Below are positions 46,493 to 57,006 of a stretch of 64,000 nucleotides of DNA, piece after piece (within the stretch, counting starts at the first letter, position 1; every line of letters starts with the position of its first letter). Position numbers and translations under genes: made by a program. The stretch is from NCBI RefSeq assembly GCF_005281475.1, contig NZ_CP040106.1, positions 5,384,001 to 5,448,000 on the forward strand. The letters are read 5' to 3'. This stretch comes from Echinicola rosea (GTDB lineage Bacteria > Bacteroidota > Bacteroidia > Cytophagales > Cyclobacteriaceae). Under the pieces are notes generated by a model. The model searched no databases. It was given only the letters and a program-made list of their open reading frames with translations, and was not told the origin of the DNA.

Positions 46493-46849
46493 ACTATCAC
46501 CACACTAAGCATTAAATTTGATTGAAAATATTCTGAACACAGGGAAAGGTTCTTAACGTCTTATGACCCGAAGCATCCTCTTCCCTTGTGTTCGGAAATA
46601 AATAATAAAGGTTCGCATAACAGACAAATTGCTATCCCCGCCACCAAACTGCCTTCATCCCTCCACCCTAATTACTTTAGTTGCCCCTACCTAGTATTGA
46701 TGCCCAATAGAATCCTAAAACCCCTGCTTTTCACTACTGATATTGAATTGTTTCCAAATTTAATGCATGGAAAATTGGGAAAGAATGGATTTGCTATAGT
46801 GCCTAAAATACTTTATTTTAAGGTTTTACGCACATAAAGGATATGGCAC
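46493..46849. other. Spacer with hairpin and RND operon promoter
   Basis: GAACACAGGGAA (46535-46546) and TTCCCTTGTGTTC (46581-46593) pair with one bulge, a possible terminator for the iron-uptake operon. TTTG (46790-46793), 20 bases, and TATTTTAA (46814-46821) resemble a weak promoter for the efflux genes. Confidence 0.45.
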
Positions 46850-48271
46850 TTGTACAACAATGACCCCACTCATTCCACCCCCTTGAGAAGCAGCTTCATT
46901 TGCCTGCTGACTGTGTGCCTATTTTTCTGGCAATGTTCACCAAAAATCACTTCCTACGACCCTCCTATCGATACCGCGCAGGAATTCTCCAGCACTGGGG
47001 AGGATAGCATTTCCATGTATTGGTGGGAGGCCTTTGAGGATCCTGCACTGAACAAGCTCATGGACAGCTCCTTTTCCCATAACCATAACCTCATCAGCAT
47101 CTGGTACCAATTGGAAGAGGCCAGATCGATCCGAAAAATCCAGTCCACTTTTTTGCTTCCCGATATTGAAGGCAGTGCCCAGACGGCCATCAGCAGGCCC
47201 CAGCCGGACTTCGCTGGTGGCGAAAACACCCAAATAGGCGTTTCGGCCAGTTATGAGGTGGACCTATGGGGAAGGATCCGAGCGGGAGTACAAGCGGAGG
47301 ACTTCAGGATGCAAGCGTCCTATTTTGATTATCAAACCGCTGCCATGACCTTATCCTCACAAATAGCCACTACTTGGTTTCAACTGATAACGGCAAAAAA
47401 ACAACTGAACCTTGCCAAAGAGCAGATCGCCATCAACGAAAAAATCATTAATCTGATAAAGGTCCGATTTGGTGCGGGGCAGACCAAAGGCGTGGACATC
47501 CTCCGCCAACAGCAACTGGTCGAAGAGGCCAGAAACCAGCAACTCCTCTACGAAACGGACCTTGCCCTTCTCAAAAACCAACTGGCCGTACTTACGGGAG
47601 TACCGCCACAAAATTTTGAGGTATCCGCACGAGACAGCCTTCCTCGCCTCCCGCCACATCCACAGACAGGCCTGCCACTGGACCTGGTAAGGAGAAGACC
47701 GGACGTCCAACGTGCTTACCGTGACCTGTTGGCCGCCGATCGGGACATGGCCGTGGCGGTAAGAAATAAGTTTCCCCGGCTATCCTTTAACCTTACCGGC
47801 CAGACAAGGTCCAATACCTATCCGGAACTCTTCAATGATTGGGCCTATACCCTGGGTGCCAATCTGGTCGCTCCACTCCTATACTGGGGCAGGTTGCGGG
47901 AGGAGGTAAAACGTGCCGAGGCGGTAAAAAACCAGCAATTGCACAATTATGGCCAATCTGTACTCATAGCCTTTCGGGAAGTAGAGGATGCCTTGGTGCA
48001 AGAGCAAAACCAAGCCAAGCGGCTTAAGGTAATCGAAAAACGCATCACCATGGCAAAAAAAGTCCAAAGACAATTGCAGACCGAGTACATCAATGGGTTT
48101 ATAGAATACCTTGATATCCTGGTATCCCTAGAAGAACAACAACAGCTTGAGCGGCAAAAAATCCAACTTGAACAAGACTTGTTTGAGTCAAGGATTGCAT
48201 TGTACCGGGCATTGGCGGGGAATTTTGACCTGGAGTATATCCCCAATTCCCAACCAGCTAACCAGAACTAA
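46850..48271 (+). CDS. Outer-membrane efflux lipoprotein (OprM/NodT family)
   Basis: 473 residues of the TolC-like RND outer-membrane channel family. Motifs: WWEAFEDPALNKLMDSSF, the two coiled-coil repeats with YEVDLWGRIRAGVQAEDF, and LVRRRPDVQRAYRDLLAADR. The lipobox is unusual (LFFWQC, Cys29). The only start that includes the signal is TTG 46850, preceded at 8 bases by AAAGGA (46836-46841). It is the first gene of a three-gene efflux operon, with one base between its stop and the adaptor start. Confidence 0.9.
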   Translation: MYNNDPTHSTPLRSSFICLLTVCLFFWQCSPKITSYDPPIDTAQEFSSTGEDSISMYWWEAFEDPALNKLMDSSFSHNHNLISIWYQLEEARSIRKIQSTFLLPDIEGSAQTAISRPQPDFAGGENTQIGVSASYEVDLWGRIRAGVQAEDFRMQASYFDYQTAAMTLSSQIATTWFQLITAKKQLNLAKEQIAINEKIINLIKVRFGAGQTKGVDILRQQQLVEEARNQQLLYETDLALLKNQLAVLTGVPPQNFEVSARDSLPRLPPHPQTGLPLDLVRRRPDVQRAYRDLLAADRDMAVAVRNKFPRLSFNLTGQTRSNTYPELFNDWAYTLGANLVAPLLYWGRLREEVKRAEAVKNQQLHNYGQSVLIAFREVEDALVQEQNQAKRLKVIEKRITMAKKVQRQLQTEYINGFIEYLDILVSLEEQQQLERQKIQLEQDLFESRIALYRALAGNFDLEYIPNSQPANQN

Positions 48272-48272
48272 G

Positions 48273-49454
48273 ATGAGCAATAAAAAGACCCTTTTCATTT
48301 CTGCTGGAATCTTGATCGCCTCCACCTTGGTGGTTTTCCTGATTTTTTTCACAGAGCCTACCGCCCAGAGTGAAGGAGCCACCAAAACCACGGCGATGCT
48401 AGTAAGTGTGGAAGAGGTCCATAGTGGCACTTTCGTTCCTGAGTTTATCACAACCGGATCTGTCCAAGCGGTGGACAACATCAATTTAAGCGCCCAGGTA
48501 AATGGTGAAGTGGTCGAGCGAAGGAGTGAATTTGTCCCTGGTGGCATGGTAGAAAAAGGCGAAGTACTCTTGAAGATCAATCCCGCCGACTACCAAAATC
48601 AACTGGCCTTGCGCAAAAGTGAACTGGCACAAGCAGAGACCAATCTTCAGATCGAAATGGGACGCCAAAAAATTGCCGAACAGGACCTGTCCCTGATCGG
48701 TGGGGACACCCTTTCGGAAAAGGAGCAGTCACTGGTCCTCCGCAAACCGCAGCTGGAAGCTATCAATGCCCAAATCCAATCTGCAAGAGCGGCCGTGGAC
48801 CAAGCTAGCCTAAACCTTCAACGCACCGTCATCAGGGCTCCCTTTGATGCCCAGATCATCACACAAAACGTCACGCTGGGCTCACAGGTGGCAGTAGGCG
48901 ATGACTTGGGCAGACTGGTAGGCACCGAAGCGTACTGGGTGCAGGTCACCCTTCCGGTCCGGGACCTAAAATGGCTACAATTCCCAAACGACGACCAAGA
49001 ATTGGGCGATACCGTAAAAATAAAAAACACCAGTTCCTGGGAATCACAAGAATACAGAAACGGCTACCTGTACCGCCAGATTGGAGCACTGGACCCACAG
49101 ACACGCTTGGCGCGCATCATCATTAAAGTGCCGGATCCATTGGGGATGCGTTCTGAAACTTACCTTCCCAGGCTGCTCATTGATGAGTTTGTCGAAGTCT
49201 CTGTCAAAGGCAGCCCTATCAAAGAAGTGGTCAGGTTGGACAGGGATTACTTGAGAAGTAATGAAACCGTTTGGGTAATGGAGAATAAAAAACTCGCTAT
49301 TCGCAAAGTGCACATCAAACTGATGGATGCCCATTATGTCTATATTTCCGAAGGGCTGGAAGATGGCGAGCAGGTAGTCACCACCAATATCAGTACCGTC
49401 ACAGACGGCGTTCCCCTTAGGATTGAAGAAGACACCACCACTAATACCAGATAA
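48273..49454 (+). CDS. RND efflux periplasmic adaptor (HlyD/MFP family)
   Basis: 393 residues from ATG 48273: one N-terminal membrane helix (about 7-27), then lipoyl-type half-motifs [20 protein letters not shown] and [12 protein letters not shown] around a coiled-coil hairpin (about 105-160), and beta-barrel and membrane-proximal domains. It joins the inner-membrane pump to the outer-membrane channel. The pump gene starts 2 bases after its stop. Confidence 0.92.
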   Translation: MSNKKTLFISAGILIASTLVVFLIFFTEPTAQSEGATKTTAMLVSVEEVHSGTFVPEFITTGSVQAVDNINLSAQVNGEVVERRSEFVPGGMVEKGEVLLKINPADYQNQLALRKSELAQAETNLQIEMGRQKIAEQDLSLIGGDTLSEKEQSLVLRKPQLEAINAQIQSARAAVDQASLNLQRTVIRAPFDAQIITQNVTLGSQVAVGDDLGRLVGTEAYWVQVTLPVRDLKWLQFPNDDQELGDTVKIKNTSSWESQEYRNGYLYRQIGALDPQTRLARIIIKVPDPLGMRSETYLPRLLIDEFVEVSVKGSPIKEVVRLDRDYLRSNETVWVMENKKLAIRKVHIKLMDAHYVYISEGLEDGEQVVTTNISTVTDGVPLRIEEDTTTNTR

Positions 49455-49456
49455 CC

Positions 49457-52400
49457 TTGGAAAAGCACAGCGACAAAACCGAACACAAGGGGATCATTGC
49501 CTACATGGCTACCCATTCCCTAGCGGCCAATATCCTCATGATGCTGCTGGTGGGCGGTGGCATCTATACGATGTTTACCATCCAGAAGGAAGTATTTCCA
49601 CAGTTCCAGCTGGACTTTGTAAACGTCTCCGTGGTCTATCCCGGTGCGGCGCCTGAAGAAGTGGAGCAAGGCATCCTGATGCCCGTGGAAGAAGCCATCC
49701 GGGGCATTCAAGGGATCAAGGAAATCACCTCTACGGCAAATGAAGGATCCGCCCAGGTCAGCATAGAGCTGGTCGCCGGCACCAACAGGATGAAGGCCTT
49801 TCAGGACATCGACCAGGCCGTCAACCGCATCCGTACATTCCCCGATGATATTGAGGAGCCCGAAGTGGTCCTGCAGGACCGGCAACGGGACGTGATGCAG
49901 ATTTCCCTCTACGGAAATGTGGACATCTGGACCCTGAGAAAGCTTGGGGAGCGTCTCCGCAACCGGCTGTTGAGCCAACCGGAAATCACCCAAGTGAGCC
50001 TTGACAATGTGCCCGATTATGAAACCCGCATAGAAATCCCCCGCCACAACCTCCGAAAATACCAGCTCACACTGGGGCAAGTGGCTGATTTGATAGACCA
50101 GTCCAGCAGGGATGTACCAGCAGGTGCCATCGAAACCAATTCGGGCGAAATCCTGCTCAGGATGAAGGAAAGAAAGCAATGGGCCAAGGAATTTGGAAAC
50201 ATCAACATTGCCTCCTCGCCTTCGGGCGCACAGGTAAAATTACAGGACATCGCCACCATTACGGACGGCTTTGAAGAAACAGGTTTTCACGGACAGTTTA
50301 ACCAGACCCCTGCGGTCAGCATGGAAATATTCCGTGTCGGGGACCAATCACCGCTGGACATAGAGGAATTGGTAAATGAACTTTTGGCGGACTTTCAGCT
50401 CCCTCCGGGAGTGCATTATCGCATTGACAGCAACAGGGCGGAAGATTATCGCGAGCGCCTTTCCCTGCTGACCGAAAATGGCCTGATGGCAATCGTGATC
50501 GTATTAGTGATCCTCGCCTTATTTTTGGAGTACCGGTTGGCCTTTTGGGTCATGATCGGCATGGTCATCTCCTTTATCGGCGGGATCACTTTTTTGCCCT
50601 GGATCGGTGTCAGCGTGAACATGATTTCAATGTTCGGTTTTTTGGTCGTTCTGGGCATCGTGGTAGATGATGCCATCGTGGTCGGGGAAAATGTCTTCGA
50701 ATACCGCCAAAAGGGATATAGCATCATGGACGCTTCAATCAAAGGCACCAAGGACGTCGCCAAACCGGTACTCTTCAGCATTTTAACGACGATCATTGCT
50801 TTTTTTCCATTACTTTATATCCCTGGCGAAACCGGCAAATTCTGGTGGCCACTTCCTGCAGTGGTGATCGTCATACTCAGTGTTTCCCTGATAGAAGCCT
50901 TGTTCATCCTTCCCTCCCACTTAGGGCATATCAAGCGCCGCAAGAAAAAAGGGATCATCCTGAAACTGGAAAGCTATCAAGCCAAATTTGCCAAGGGATT
51001 TGAGTGGTTCATAGACACCTACTACCATCCTTTTCTGGACAAATGCCTGGAGTTTAAGTACATCACCTTGAGTATAGCGGTCGGATTGTTGGTGATGGTC
51101 GGCGGATATGGACTAAGCGATCATATGGGGATTATCTTGATGCCGGAAGTGGCGGCAGACGAAATCGAAGCGGGGATCAGGCTGCCAGTGGGCACCACCC
51201 CTGACCAAGCGGCTGCAGTGGCCGAAGAAGTGACCACGGCCACCAGGAAAATGTTTGAGGAACACAACTTATATGAAGTCGCAGAAGGGATCAAAACCAA
51301 TGTCCGCGGGCAAAACTTCATCGATGTGGAAATCGTCATGCTTCCACCTGACCAACGGGACATTTCTGCTAGGGAGATCATCGCCCTGTGGCGGGACAAC
51401 ATCGGCGACATCCGTGGTGTGGACCAAATTACCTTCGAAGCCGAACGCGGTCCAGGTGGTGCACGACAGGCCATCAGCGTGGACCTGAGCCATTCGGACA
51501 TAGCGGTTTTGGAAAAAGCCAGCAACGCCTTTGTCCAAAAGATGAATACCTTCGAGAATACCCGGGACGTAAGCGATAATTATAACAAAGGAAAAATACA
51601 ATACGACTTTAAGCTTTTGCCACAAGGACGAAACCTGGGCCTTACCTCCTCTGAAGTAGGCAGGCAAGTACGCAACGCTTTTTTTGGAGCCTTGGCCATG
51701 CGCCAGCTCCGGGGCAACGATGAAGTGGAAATCCGTGTAAAACTACCACTGGAGGAACGGAAAGACATTCGAAATCTCGAGGATTTCATCATCCGGACGG
51801 ACGAAGGCATCGAAGTCCCTCTCATGGATGTAGTGGAGGTGGTCCAAAAAGAGGCCTTTACCTCTATTAACCGACGGGACGGCCGACGCGTGGTCAATGT
51901 GGGCATGGACGTAGAACCTTCCAATGCCGTCAGTCGAGTGCTCGCATCCATAAATGAAACGGTACTTCCACAGCTCCGGGCTGATTTCCCTGGGCTCACG
52001 TGGACTTTCGAAGGCAGTCAAGCAGACATGAGAGAATCCACGGACTCGCTGTGGGGAACCTTCACCATGGCACTCCTGCTTATTTACGCGCTGTTGGCCT
52101 TGGCCTTTGGCAATTATACCCAGCCGCTCATTGTCATGACTGCCATTCCGTTTGGGATCGTAGGTGCGGTAATCGGACACATTTTACTGGGGTATGACCT
52201 GTCTCTGGTCAGCCTGATGGGCATGATTGCCCTAGCGGGGGTAGTGGTAAACGATTCCTTGATCATGGTAGATTATGCCAATAAAATGAGAAAGGAACTT
52301 TCTGCCTTTGACGCTATCCATGAAGCGGGACTAAGACGCTTCAGGCCTATCGCCCTGACCACCTTAACTACCTTTGGTGGGCTTACCCCCATTATCATGG

Positions 52401-52567
52401 AAACTTCCAGCCAGGCCTATTACCTGATTCCCATGGCCATTTCACTGGGGTTCGGCATTGTATTCGCCACTTCCATCATTTTGGTGATCGTTCCCTGCCT
52501 TTACCTCTCCCTTGAGGATATCAAGCACCTTTTTGCAAAAATAACATCCAACGAAACAACTACCTGA
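49457..52567 (+). CDS. RND-family efflux pump (HAE1/AcrB-type permease)
   Basis: 1036 residues with the full RND layout: two sets of periplasmic loops and twelve membrane helices. Motif: [19 protein letters not shown] with the two TM4 Asp residues needed for proton relay, [19 protein letters not shown] in TM10, and [20 protein letters not shown] at the N-terminal porter domain. The start is TTG 49457, two bases after the adaptor; ATG 49505 would remove the first 16 residues. Substrates cannot be predicted. The closest general class is the HAE1 group rather than heavy-metal pumps. Confidence 0.93.
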   Translation: MEKHSDKTEHKGIIAYMATHSLAANILMMLLVGGGIYTMFTIQKEVFPQFQLDFVNVSVVYPGAAPEEVEQGILMPVEEAIRGIQGIKEITSTANEGSAQVSIELVAGTNRMKAFQDIDQAVNRIRTFPDDIEEPEVVLQDRQRDVMQISLYGNVDIWTLRKLGERLRNRLLSQPEITQVSLDNVPDYETRIEIPRHNLRKYQLTLGQVADLIDQSSRDVPAGAIETNSGEILLRMKERKQWAKEFGNINIASSPSGAQVKLQDIATITDGFEETGFHGQFNQTPAVSMEIFRVGDQSPLDIEELVNELLADFQLPPGVHYRIDSNRAEDYRERLSLLTENGLMAIVIVLVILALFLEYRLAFWVMIGMVISFIGGITFLPWIGVSVNMISMFGFLVVLGIVVDDAIVVGENVFEYRQKGYSIMDASIKGTKDVAKPVLFSILTTIIAFFPLLYIPGETGKFWWPLPAVVIVILSVSLIEALFILPSHLGHIKRRKKKGIILKLESYQAKFAKGFEWFIDTYYHPFLDKCLEFKYITLSIAVGLLVMVGGYGLSDHMGIILMPEVAADEIEAGIRLPVGTTPDQAAAVAEEVTTATRKMFEEHNLYEVAEGIKTNVRGQNFIDVEIVMLPPDQRDISAREIIALWRDNIGDIRGVDQITFEAERGPGGARQAISVDLSHSDIAVLEKASNAFVQKMNTFENTRDVSDNYNKGKIQYDFKLLPQGRNLGLTSSEVGRQVRNAFFGALAMRQLRGNDEVEIRVKLPLEERKDIRNLEDFIIRTDEGIEVPLMDVVEVVQKEAFTSINRRDGRRVVNVGMDVEPSNAVSRVLASINETVLPQLRADFPGLTWTFEGSQADMRESTDSLWGTFTMALLLIYALLALAFGNYTQPLIVMTAIPFGIVGAVIGHILLGYDLSLVSLMGMIALAGVVVNDSLIMVDYANKMRKELSAFDAIHEAGLRRFRPIALTTLTTFGGLTPIIMETSSQAYYLIPMAISLGFGIVFATSIILVIVPCLYLSLEDIKHLFAKITSNETTT

Positions 52568-52574
52568 GGCTACT

Positions 52575-52898
52575 TCAGATGGCTGAACACCTCAGTATAA
52601 GGTAATGTAAATCCGCTACTACCCTGTCTTCCTTTTTATGGGCAATGGCATTTTTAAACACGGGCATGCCGCCCATTTGGCCTGTTTCATATGGATCCAA
52701 CACATACTTCCATTTTCCATTCATGCTGGTAAACGACCTGTTTTGGGTATTGGCTATGAATGTTTCCTGACTAACCCCATCTCCAAGGGCAAAAAAGAAT
52801 AGGATAAAGGATAAAAAAACAGTCTGCGGTAATCGTTCATGCTTTATATGGCTTATGGTTTCGATATTTAATTTCAGGGCTAAAATACCGAAAAACAT
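52575..52898 (-). pseudogene. N-terminal remnant of a GH2-type glycoside hydrolase
   Basis: A signal-peptide-like start (PQTVFLSFILFFFALGDGVS) is followed by SFTSMNGKWKYVLDPYETG, the usual opening of GH2 beta-glycosidases (SLNGxWxxxxDPYExG). After about 20 more residues the frame ends; nothing of the catalytic TIM barrel remains here. It converges with the RND pump gene that ends 7 bp away, and no further GH2 sequence is seen. Probably the leftover of a deletion. Confidence 0.55.
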
Positions 52899-52923
52899 GC
52901 TGCAAATCCGTTGAGATGTTTGC

Positions 52924-53304
52924 TTATTGGGCAGCCAAAACCTCCACAGTAGCGGCCTTCGCTCGGTCACTGATCATGGGAGCCAAGTATGGACTCCCTC
53001 CGTATTTTTCCCGGTACGCTTGATCAATCTTATCATTTAGCTCACCTGATATTGGCTCAAACCGCACTTTCTTTTCCAGTCCAACTGCGGTGATTTTACC
53101 GCTTTTTTGACCCATGGCAGCTTGATACCACCTCGAACCAATCCCATTATAGGCACGGACATATAACCTGCCGTCCACGGCTACGGACCAAATCCAAGTG
53201 AGGGTGCCAAAAGTCTGACCGTCTTCCCGAAAAGGAGCGATGTGAAAATCATCCTTTTCTGCAATTTGCTGGACTTCCTCTTTGCTCAATGTTTCTGATA
53301 GCAT
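52924..53304 (-). CDS. DUF2255 family protein
   Basis: 126 residues matching the DUF2255 family over its whole length: DDFHIAPFREDGQTFGTLTW, IWSVAVDGRLYVRAYNGIGS and RWYQAAMGQKSGKI. The fold resembles split-barrel flavin-binding or nitroreductase-like proteins, but no function is known. It lies 8 bp behind the cupin gene and belongs to the same redox cluster. Confidence 0.82.
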   Translation of the reverse strand: MLSETLSKEEVQQIAEKDDFHIAPFREDGQTFGTLTWIWSVAVDGRLYVRAYNGIGSRWYQAAMGQKSGKITAVGLEKKVRFEPISGELNDKIDQAYREKYGGSPYLAPMISDRAKAATVEVLAAQ

Positions 53305-53312
53305 TTTACGAT

Positions 53313-53708
53313 CTATTTTGAGTATTGCTCATCTGTTACTTTTTCCATCCAAGTCACCACAGTACCATTTACCTCCTCTTGAATGGCTATATGGCTCATG
53401 GCCTTATTGGAGGAAGCTCCGTGCCAATGTTTTTCATTTGGCTCAAACCAAACGATGTCCCCTGGCTTAACGACCTCTATCGGCCCTCCCTCCCGCTGCA
53501 CCCAGCCCAAACCTGACTGGATGATCAGCGTCTGACCTGCTGGATGGGTGTGCCAAGCCGTCCTGGCACCTGCCTCGAAGGTCACTAAGGCACCAGCCGC
53601 TTGGGTAACTTCCCTTTTGGGAAATAAGGGATCGATCCTCACCGAACCTGAAAACCAATCTTCAGGCCCTTCCATTGAATTCAGTTGTTCATTTTTAACA
53701 ATTTCCAT
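53313..53708 (-). CDS. Cupin-domain protein (mandelonitrile-lyase-like)
   Basis: 131 residues of a single cupin barrel. Motif 1 is [15 protein letters not shown] (two His), motif 2 is [17 protein letters not shown]; together they give the three-His/one-Glu-or-Gln metal site. It resembles the small cupins listed as (R)-mandelonitrile lyase-like. A secreted paralogue lies at 57007-57486. No signal peptide, so it is cytoplasmic. Role probably in detoxification or modification of a small carbonyl compound; not provable here. Confidence 0.85.
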   Translation of the reverse strand: MEIVKNEQLNSMEGPEDWFSGSVRIDPLFPKREVTQAAGALVTFEAGARTAWHTHPAGQTLIIQSGLGWVQREGGPIEVVKPGDIVWFEPNEKHWHGASSNKAMSHIAIQEEVNGTVVTWMEKVTDEQYSK

Positions 53709-53786
53709 CGTATTTGTGGTTTTATTTTAATATCCTTCCATGATTACGATATGGTACAGGCAATCATAAAACGCCAAAATTACTTG

Positions 53787-54650
53787 TTAATCCCCCGAAA
53801 ACACTGGAAACACAGTAGCCTCTCCATAGTCATTTATCTGTTCGAGGTGCTTTAAATGCTCCATATCCTTATCGGAAATTTCAAAATCCAATGCAGCATT
53901 GGCCTTCATATGCTCCGGATTGGCTGTTTTTGGCAATGGTAACAGTCCCAATTGCAAATCATATCGAATGCTGAGCTGTGGCACGGAAACACCATATTTT
54001 TCAGCCATTTGGGCCACCTCCTTATCTTTGAGCAACTCGCCATGTCCTAATGGTGAATAAGCTTCTATCAAAATGCCCTTATCCTTACAAAACCGGATCA
54101 AGTCGGCCGGGGTATTCTTGATATGGGCCAGGATTTGGTTGACCATAGGCTTAATGGTACAGGAAGTCAAGATATTTTCAATATCGACTTCCTTAAAGTT
54201 TGAGAGGCCTATTGCCCTTAGTTTACCGGCCTCATAAGCTTCTTCCAAGGCACGCCACGCGGCACGGTTCCCTTCAAAATACCGGTCCTCACCCTGGTAT
54301 TCTTCCCATGGCTTTGGGCTATGGATGATCATCAAATCGACATAATCAAGGCCCATTTTCTCCAACGAACCATCAATTGCAGCTTTGGCACCTTCATAGG
54401 TCTTCTGCTCAGCTGCCAATTTACTCGTAACAAACAGGTCTTCTCTTTTTAAACCGCTTTCACGGATTCCCTTTCCCACACCAGCTTCATTTTCGTAGGC
54501 CTGGGCGGTATCGATGTGGCGATAGCCGATTTCCACCGCTTCCTTTACAGCTTGCGCAGCATCCTCGTCACTGATAAACCAGGTACCTAGTCCCAGTTTT
54601 GGAATTTCCACCCCATTTGACAATGAATATTTCTCTTCTAAAATCATCAT
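53787..54650 (-). CDS. Aldo/keto reductase
   Basis: 287 residues with the complete AKR tetrad: Asp47 (HIDTAQAYENE), Tyr52, Lys77 (VTSKL) and His110 (DLMIIHSPKP), plus AIGLSNF and a C-terminal NADPH-site block LLPLPKTANPEHMKAN. The start MMILEEKYS is one codon longer than the alternative. It lies 18 bp behind the alcohol dehydrogenase gene. The enzyme reduces aldehydes or ketones with NADPH. Confidence 0.92.
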   Translation of the reverse strand: MMILEEKYSLSNGVEIPKLGLGTWFISDEDAAQAVKEAVEIGYRHIDTAQAYENEAGVGKGIRESGLKREDLFVTSKLAAEQKTYEGAKAAIDGSLEKMGLDYVDLMIIHSPKPWEEYQGEDRYFEGNRAAWRALEEAYEAGKLRAIGLSNFKEVDIENILTSCTIKPMVNQILAHIKNTPADLIRFCKDKGILIEAYSPLGHGELLKDKEVAQMAEKYGVSVPQLSIRYDLQLGLLPLPKTANPEHMKANAALDFEISDKDMEHLKHLEQINDYGEATVFPVFSGD

Positions 54651-54668
54651 GTGTACTTTTTTATTGAC

Positions 54669-55865
54669 TTAAAATGTAGCGGCATCGATCACATACCGAT
54701 ACCGCGCTTCTTTGTTGACGACCTTTTCCCAGGCGTCATTAATCTCCTCGGCCGCAATTTTCTGAATCTGCGGCCGGATGCCATTATCCGCACAATAATG
54801 GACCACCTCCTGTGTCTCAGGGATCCCTCCGATCAAAGACGCATTAAAATTTACCCTTGAAAATGCTAGCATCAGATTGTTAAGGGTTATTTCTGAGGCA
54901 TCTGGCATCCCTACGAAGGTGAATGTTCCCTGAGGCTTTACACACGCCACATATGGTGAAACGTTAAACTGGTAGGGAATGGTGCAGATCATATAATCCA
55001 AGGTCTTAACGAAGGCTTGCATGTTTTTATAATCCTCATCCACGACGATTACTTCCGTGGCTCCCCACGATTTAATATCCGCTACTTTTTCGGTGGTGGT
55101 GGTAAAGGCATATACTTCGCCCCCCTTGGACACCGCTAGTTTTACCGCCAGGTGACCAAGCCCTCCGATTCCCGCTACCCCAACCTTATCCCCTACTTGA
55201 AATTGCGCTTTCATGAGTGGCGAATAGGTGGTGATTCCTGCGCATAAAAGAGGGGCCGCTTCTTCAAAACTGAGCTGGTCGGGAATGTGTACCGCAAAAT
55301 GGTCCCGCACTACCATCTTATTGGAATAACCTCCCTGGGTAATTCCTGAAGGTGATTCCTCAGAAGGATATCCGTAGGTAAATACCGTCTCTCCGCGATC
55401 ACAAAAGTGTTCCTCACCATGGGTGCAGCTTTCACACTCCATACAGCTGTCCACCATACACCCTACCCCGGCACGATCGCCCACCTTGAACTTGGTAACG
55501 TTTTTGCCAACTGCCGATACCACACCGACGATCTCATGACCGGGTACTTGGGGATACACCTGCTTGCCCCAGTGTCCTTTTTCCTGGTGGATGTCAGAAT
55601 GGCAAATACTGGAAAACTTAACATCGATCAGGATATCATCATCCCCTACCGGCCTCCGTTCAAACTCCCATGGGCTTAACACACCGGATTCATCTGTAGC
55701 TGCATAGCCCTTGGCTTTGATGGGTTCTACGGTCTTTCCCGCTGTTTCCCCCTTGGAAAAGACTGAAACTGGATTGGATAAGGTCAGGCCTGCCCCCAAA
55801 ACGACCGTCTGCTGGATAAAAGCTCTCCGGGAGCTGTCATCTGATATTTGGGATTTCTTTGTCAT
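54669..55865 (-). CDS. Zinc-dependent alcohol dehydrogenase with Tat-type signal
   Basis: 398 residues. The N-terminus (about 1-37) has a twin-arginine motif SRRAFIQQ and a hydrophobic stretch VVLGAGLTLSNP, unusual for this class. The rest is a zinc MDR of the YahK/cinnamyl-alcohol type: catalytic Zn ligands Cys88 (SSICHSDIH), His110-Glu111 (PGHEIVG); structural Zn Cys141, Cys144, Cys147 and Cys155; Rossmann GIGGLGHLAVKLAVSKGGEV. It would act as NADP(H)-dependent aldehyde or alcohol oxidoreductase. Whether it is really exported is unclear, as NADP(H) is cytoplasmic. Confidence 0.88.
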   Translation of the reverse strand: MTKKSQISDDSSRRAFIQQTVVLGAGLTLSNPVSVFSKGETAGKTVEPIKAKGYAATDESGVLSPWEFERRPVGDDDILIDVKFSSICHSDIHQEKGHWGKQVYPQVPGHEIVGVVSAVGKNVTKFKVGDRAGVGCMVDSCMECESCTHGEEHFCDRGETVFTYGYPSEESPSGITQGGYSNKMVVRDHFAVHIPDQLSFEEAAPLLCAGITTYSPLMKAQFQVGDKVGVAGIGGLGHLAVKLAVSKGGEVYAFTTTTEKVADIKSWGATEVIVVDEDYKNMQAFVKTLDYMICTIPYQFNVSPYVACVKPQGTFTFVGMPDASEITLNNLMLAFSRVNFNASLIGGIPETQEVVHYCADNGIRPQIQKIAAEEINDAWEKVVNKEARYRYVIDAATF

Positions 55866-56103
55866 ATGTCCTATGGTGAGGTTTTAATTTCCTTTACACT
55901 TTCAACATTACAAATTTCAAACTTTCACCTATCAAAAAATAAAGCTTTTCAAATCATTTATTAAAAAAATCAAACCTCACATGAACTGCTCAAATAGATC
56001 ATAACAAACAGAACAATAATTAGTTAAGGAAATACCAACAATATATCGAACCTAATACCGGAACAACAAACCACATCCCTGCCCCCATCACAAGTTAACA
56101 TAA
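55866..56103. other. Control region of the ADH/AKR genes
   Basis: 238 bp, AT-rich, between the AraC regulator gene and the dehydrogenase gene. No gene is seen; the most likely place for AraC-type operators, though none was defined. Confidence 0.35.
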
Positions 56104-56982
56104 TCAAACTTTCTCTAACCGAATAGCCTTGGGCGTAGTACCGGTCTGCTTTTTGAAAAAATTGTTAAAATACGTAGGATAATCAAAACCGAGCGCAAAA
56201 GCAATTTCACTGATGTTCCAGTTGGTATGGTGCAATAAAGCCTTTGCCTCCACCAACACGCGATCGGACACATGGGCGGAAGTGGGCTTTCCAGTAACCT
56301 CCTTCACCGCCCTGTTCAAATAGTTGACATGGACATTCAGCTGATTGGCATAATCCTGCGCTGACTTTAGCGCTAAAGGCTTACTGGACGTCTCAATGGG
56401 GAATTGCCGCTCCAGCAACTCCAAAAACACCGATGTCAACCGCGAAGAAGCATTTTTCTGCTGCTCAAAATCCTCTGAAGGCTGCAGCTTCATGGCCTCG
56501 TGTAATATCAAATGGATATAATTACGGATCAGCTCGTCCTTAAATGGATAATCAGACTGCTGCTCTTCGATCATTTTCTTGAAAATCCCGTTAAGAAATT
56601 CACGTTGCTGCTCATTGATCAGCAGTATCGGCGTACCGCCCAACTTGAACAAAGGGGATTGTTGCAGCATATCGCTTCGGTCTGATTGAACCAAAAACTC
56701 CTCGGAAAACAAACAAGTATAACCAACATACCGTGTGGACAATGTTTCCCAGGAATAAGGGATATGGGGATTGCCAAAAAACAAGATGGTATCATCTGCT
56801 TCAAAACTCCGGTCGGAATAGTGAATAATACTTCTTCCTGTGGTCAGGCATATTTTATAAAAATCCTTCCTACTGTAAATCTTGGTTGCATTTCCATCCT
56901 TTTCGATCTGAAACACATTAAACCCCCTAAGCTTTAACTCATTGTTAAAGTCTGATACTGACCGTTCAATTTTAGCTTCCAT
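56104..56982 (-). CDS. AraC-family transcriptional regulator
   Basis: 292 residues: an N-terminal cupin-like sensor (about 20-150) and a C-terminal double helix-turn-helix (about 190-290) with LNVHVNYLNRAVKEVTGKPT and WNISEIAFALGFDYPTYFNN, then FFKKQTGTTPKAIR. It is flanked by the cupin lipoprotein gene and the ADH/AKR genes it probably controls, a frequent arrangement in Bacteroidota. Confidence 0.9.
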   Translation of the reverse strand: MEAKIERSVSDFNNELKLRGFNVFQIEKDGNATKIYSRKDFYKICLTTGRSIIHYSDRSFEADDTILFFGNPHIPYSWETLSTRYVGYTCLFSEEFLVQSDRSDMLQQSPLFKLGGTPILLINEQQREFLNGIFKKMIEEQQSDYPFKDELIRNYIHLILHEAMKLQPSEDFEQQKNASSRLTSVFLELLERQFPIETSSKPLALKSAQDYANQLNVHVNYLNRAVKEVTGKPTSAHVSDRVLVEAKALLHHTNWNISEIAFALGFDYPTYFNNFFKKQTGTTPKAIRLEKV

Positions 56983-57006
56983 ACCTCAAAATAAGAAAAA
57001 AGCTCC

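Noticed and set aside
49520..50179. 219-codon minus-strand frame inside the RND pump
   Set aside because: Antisense shadow of a strongly conserved gene.
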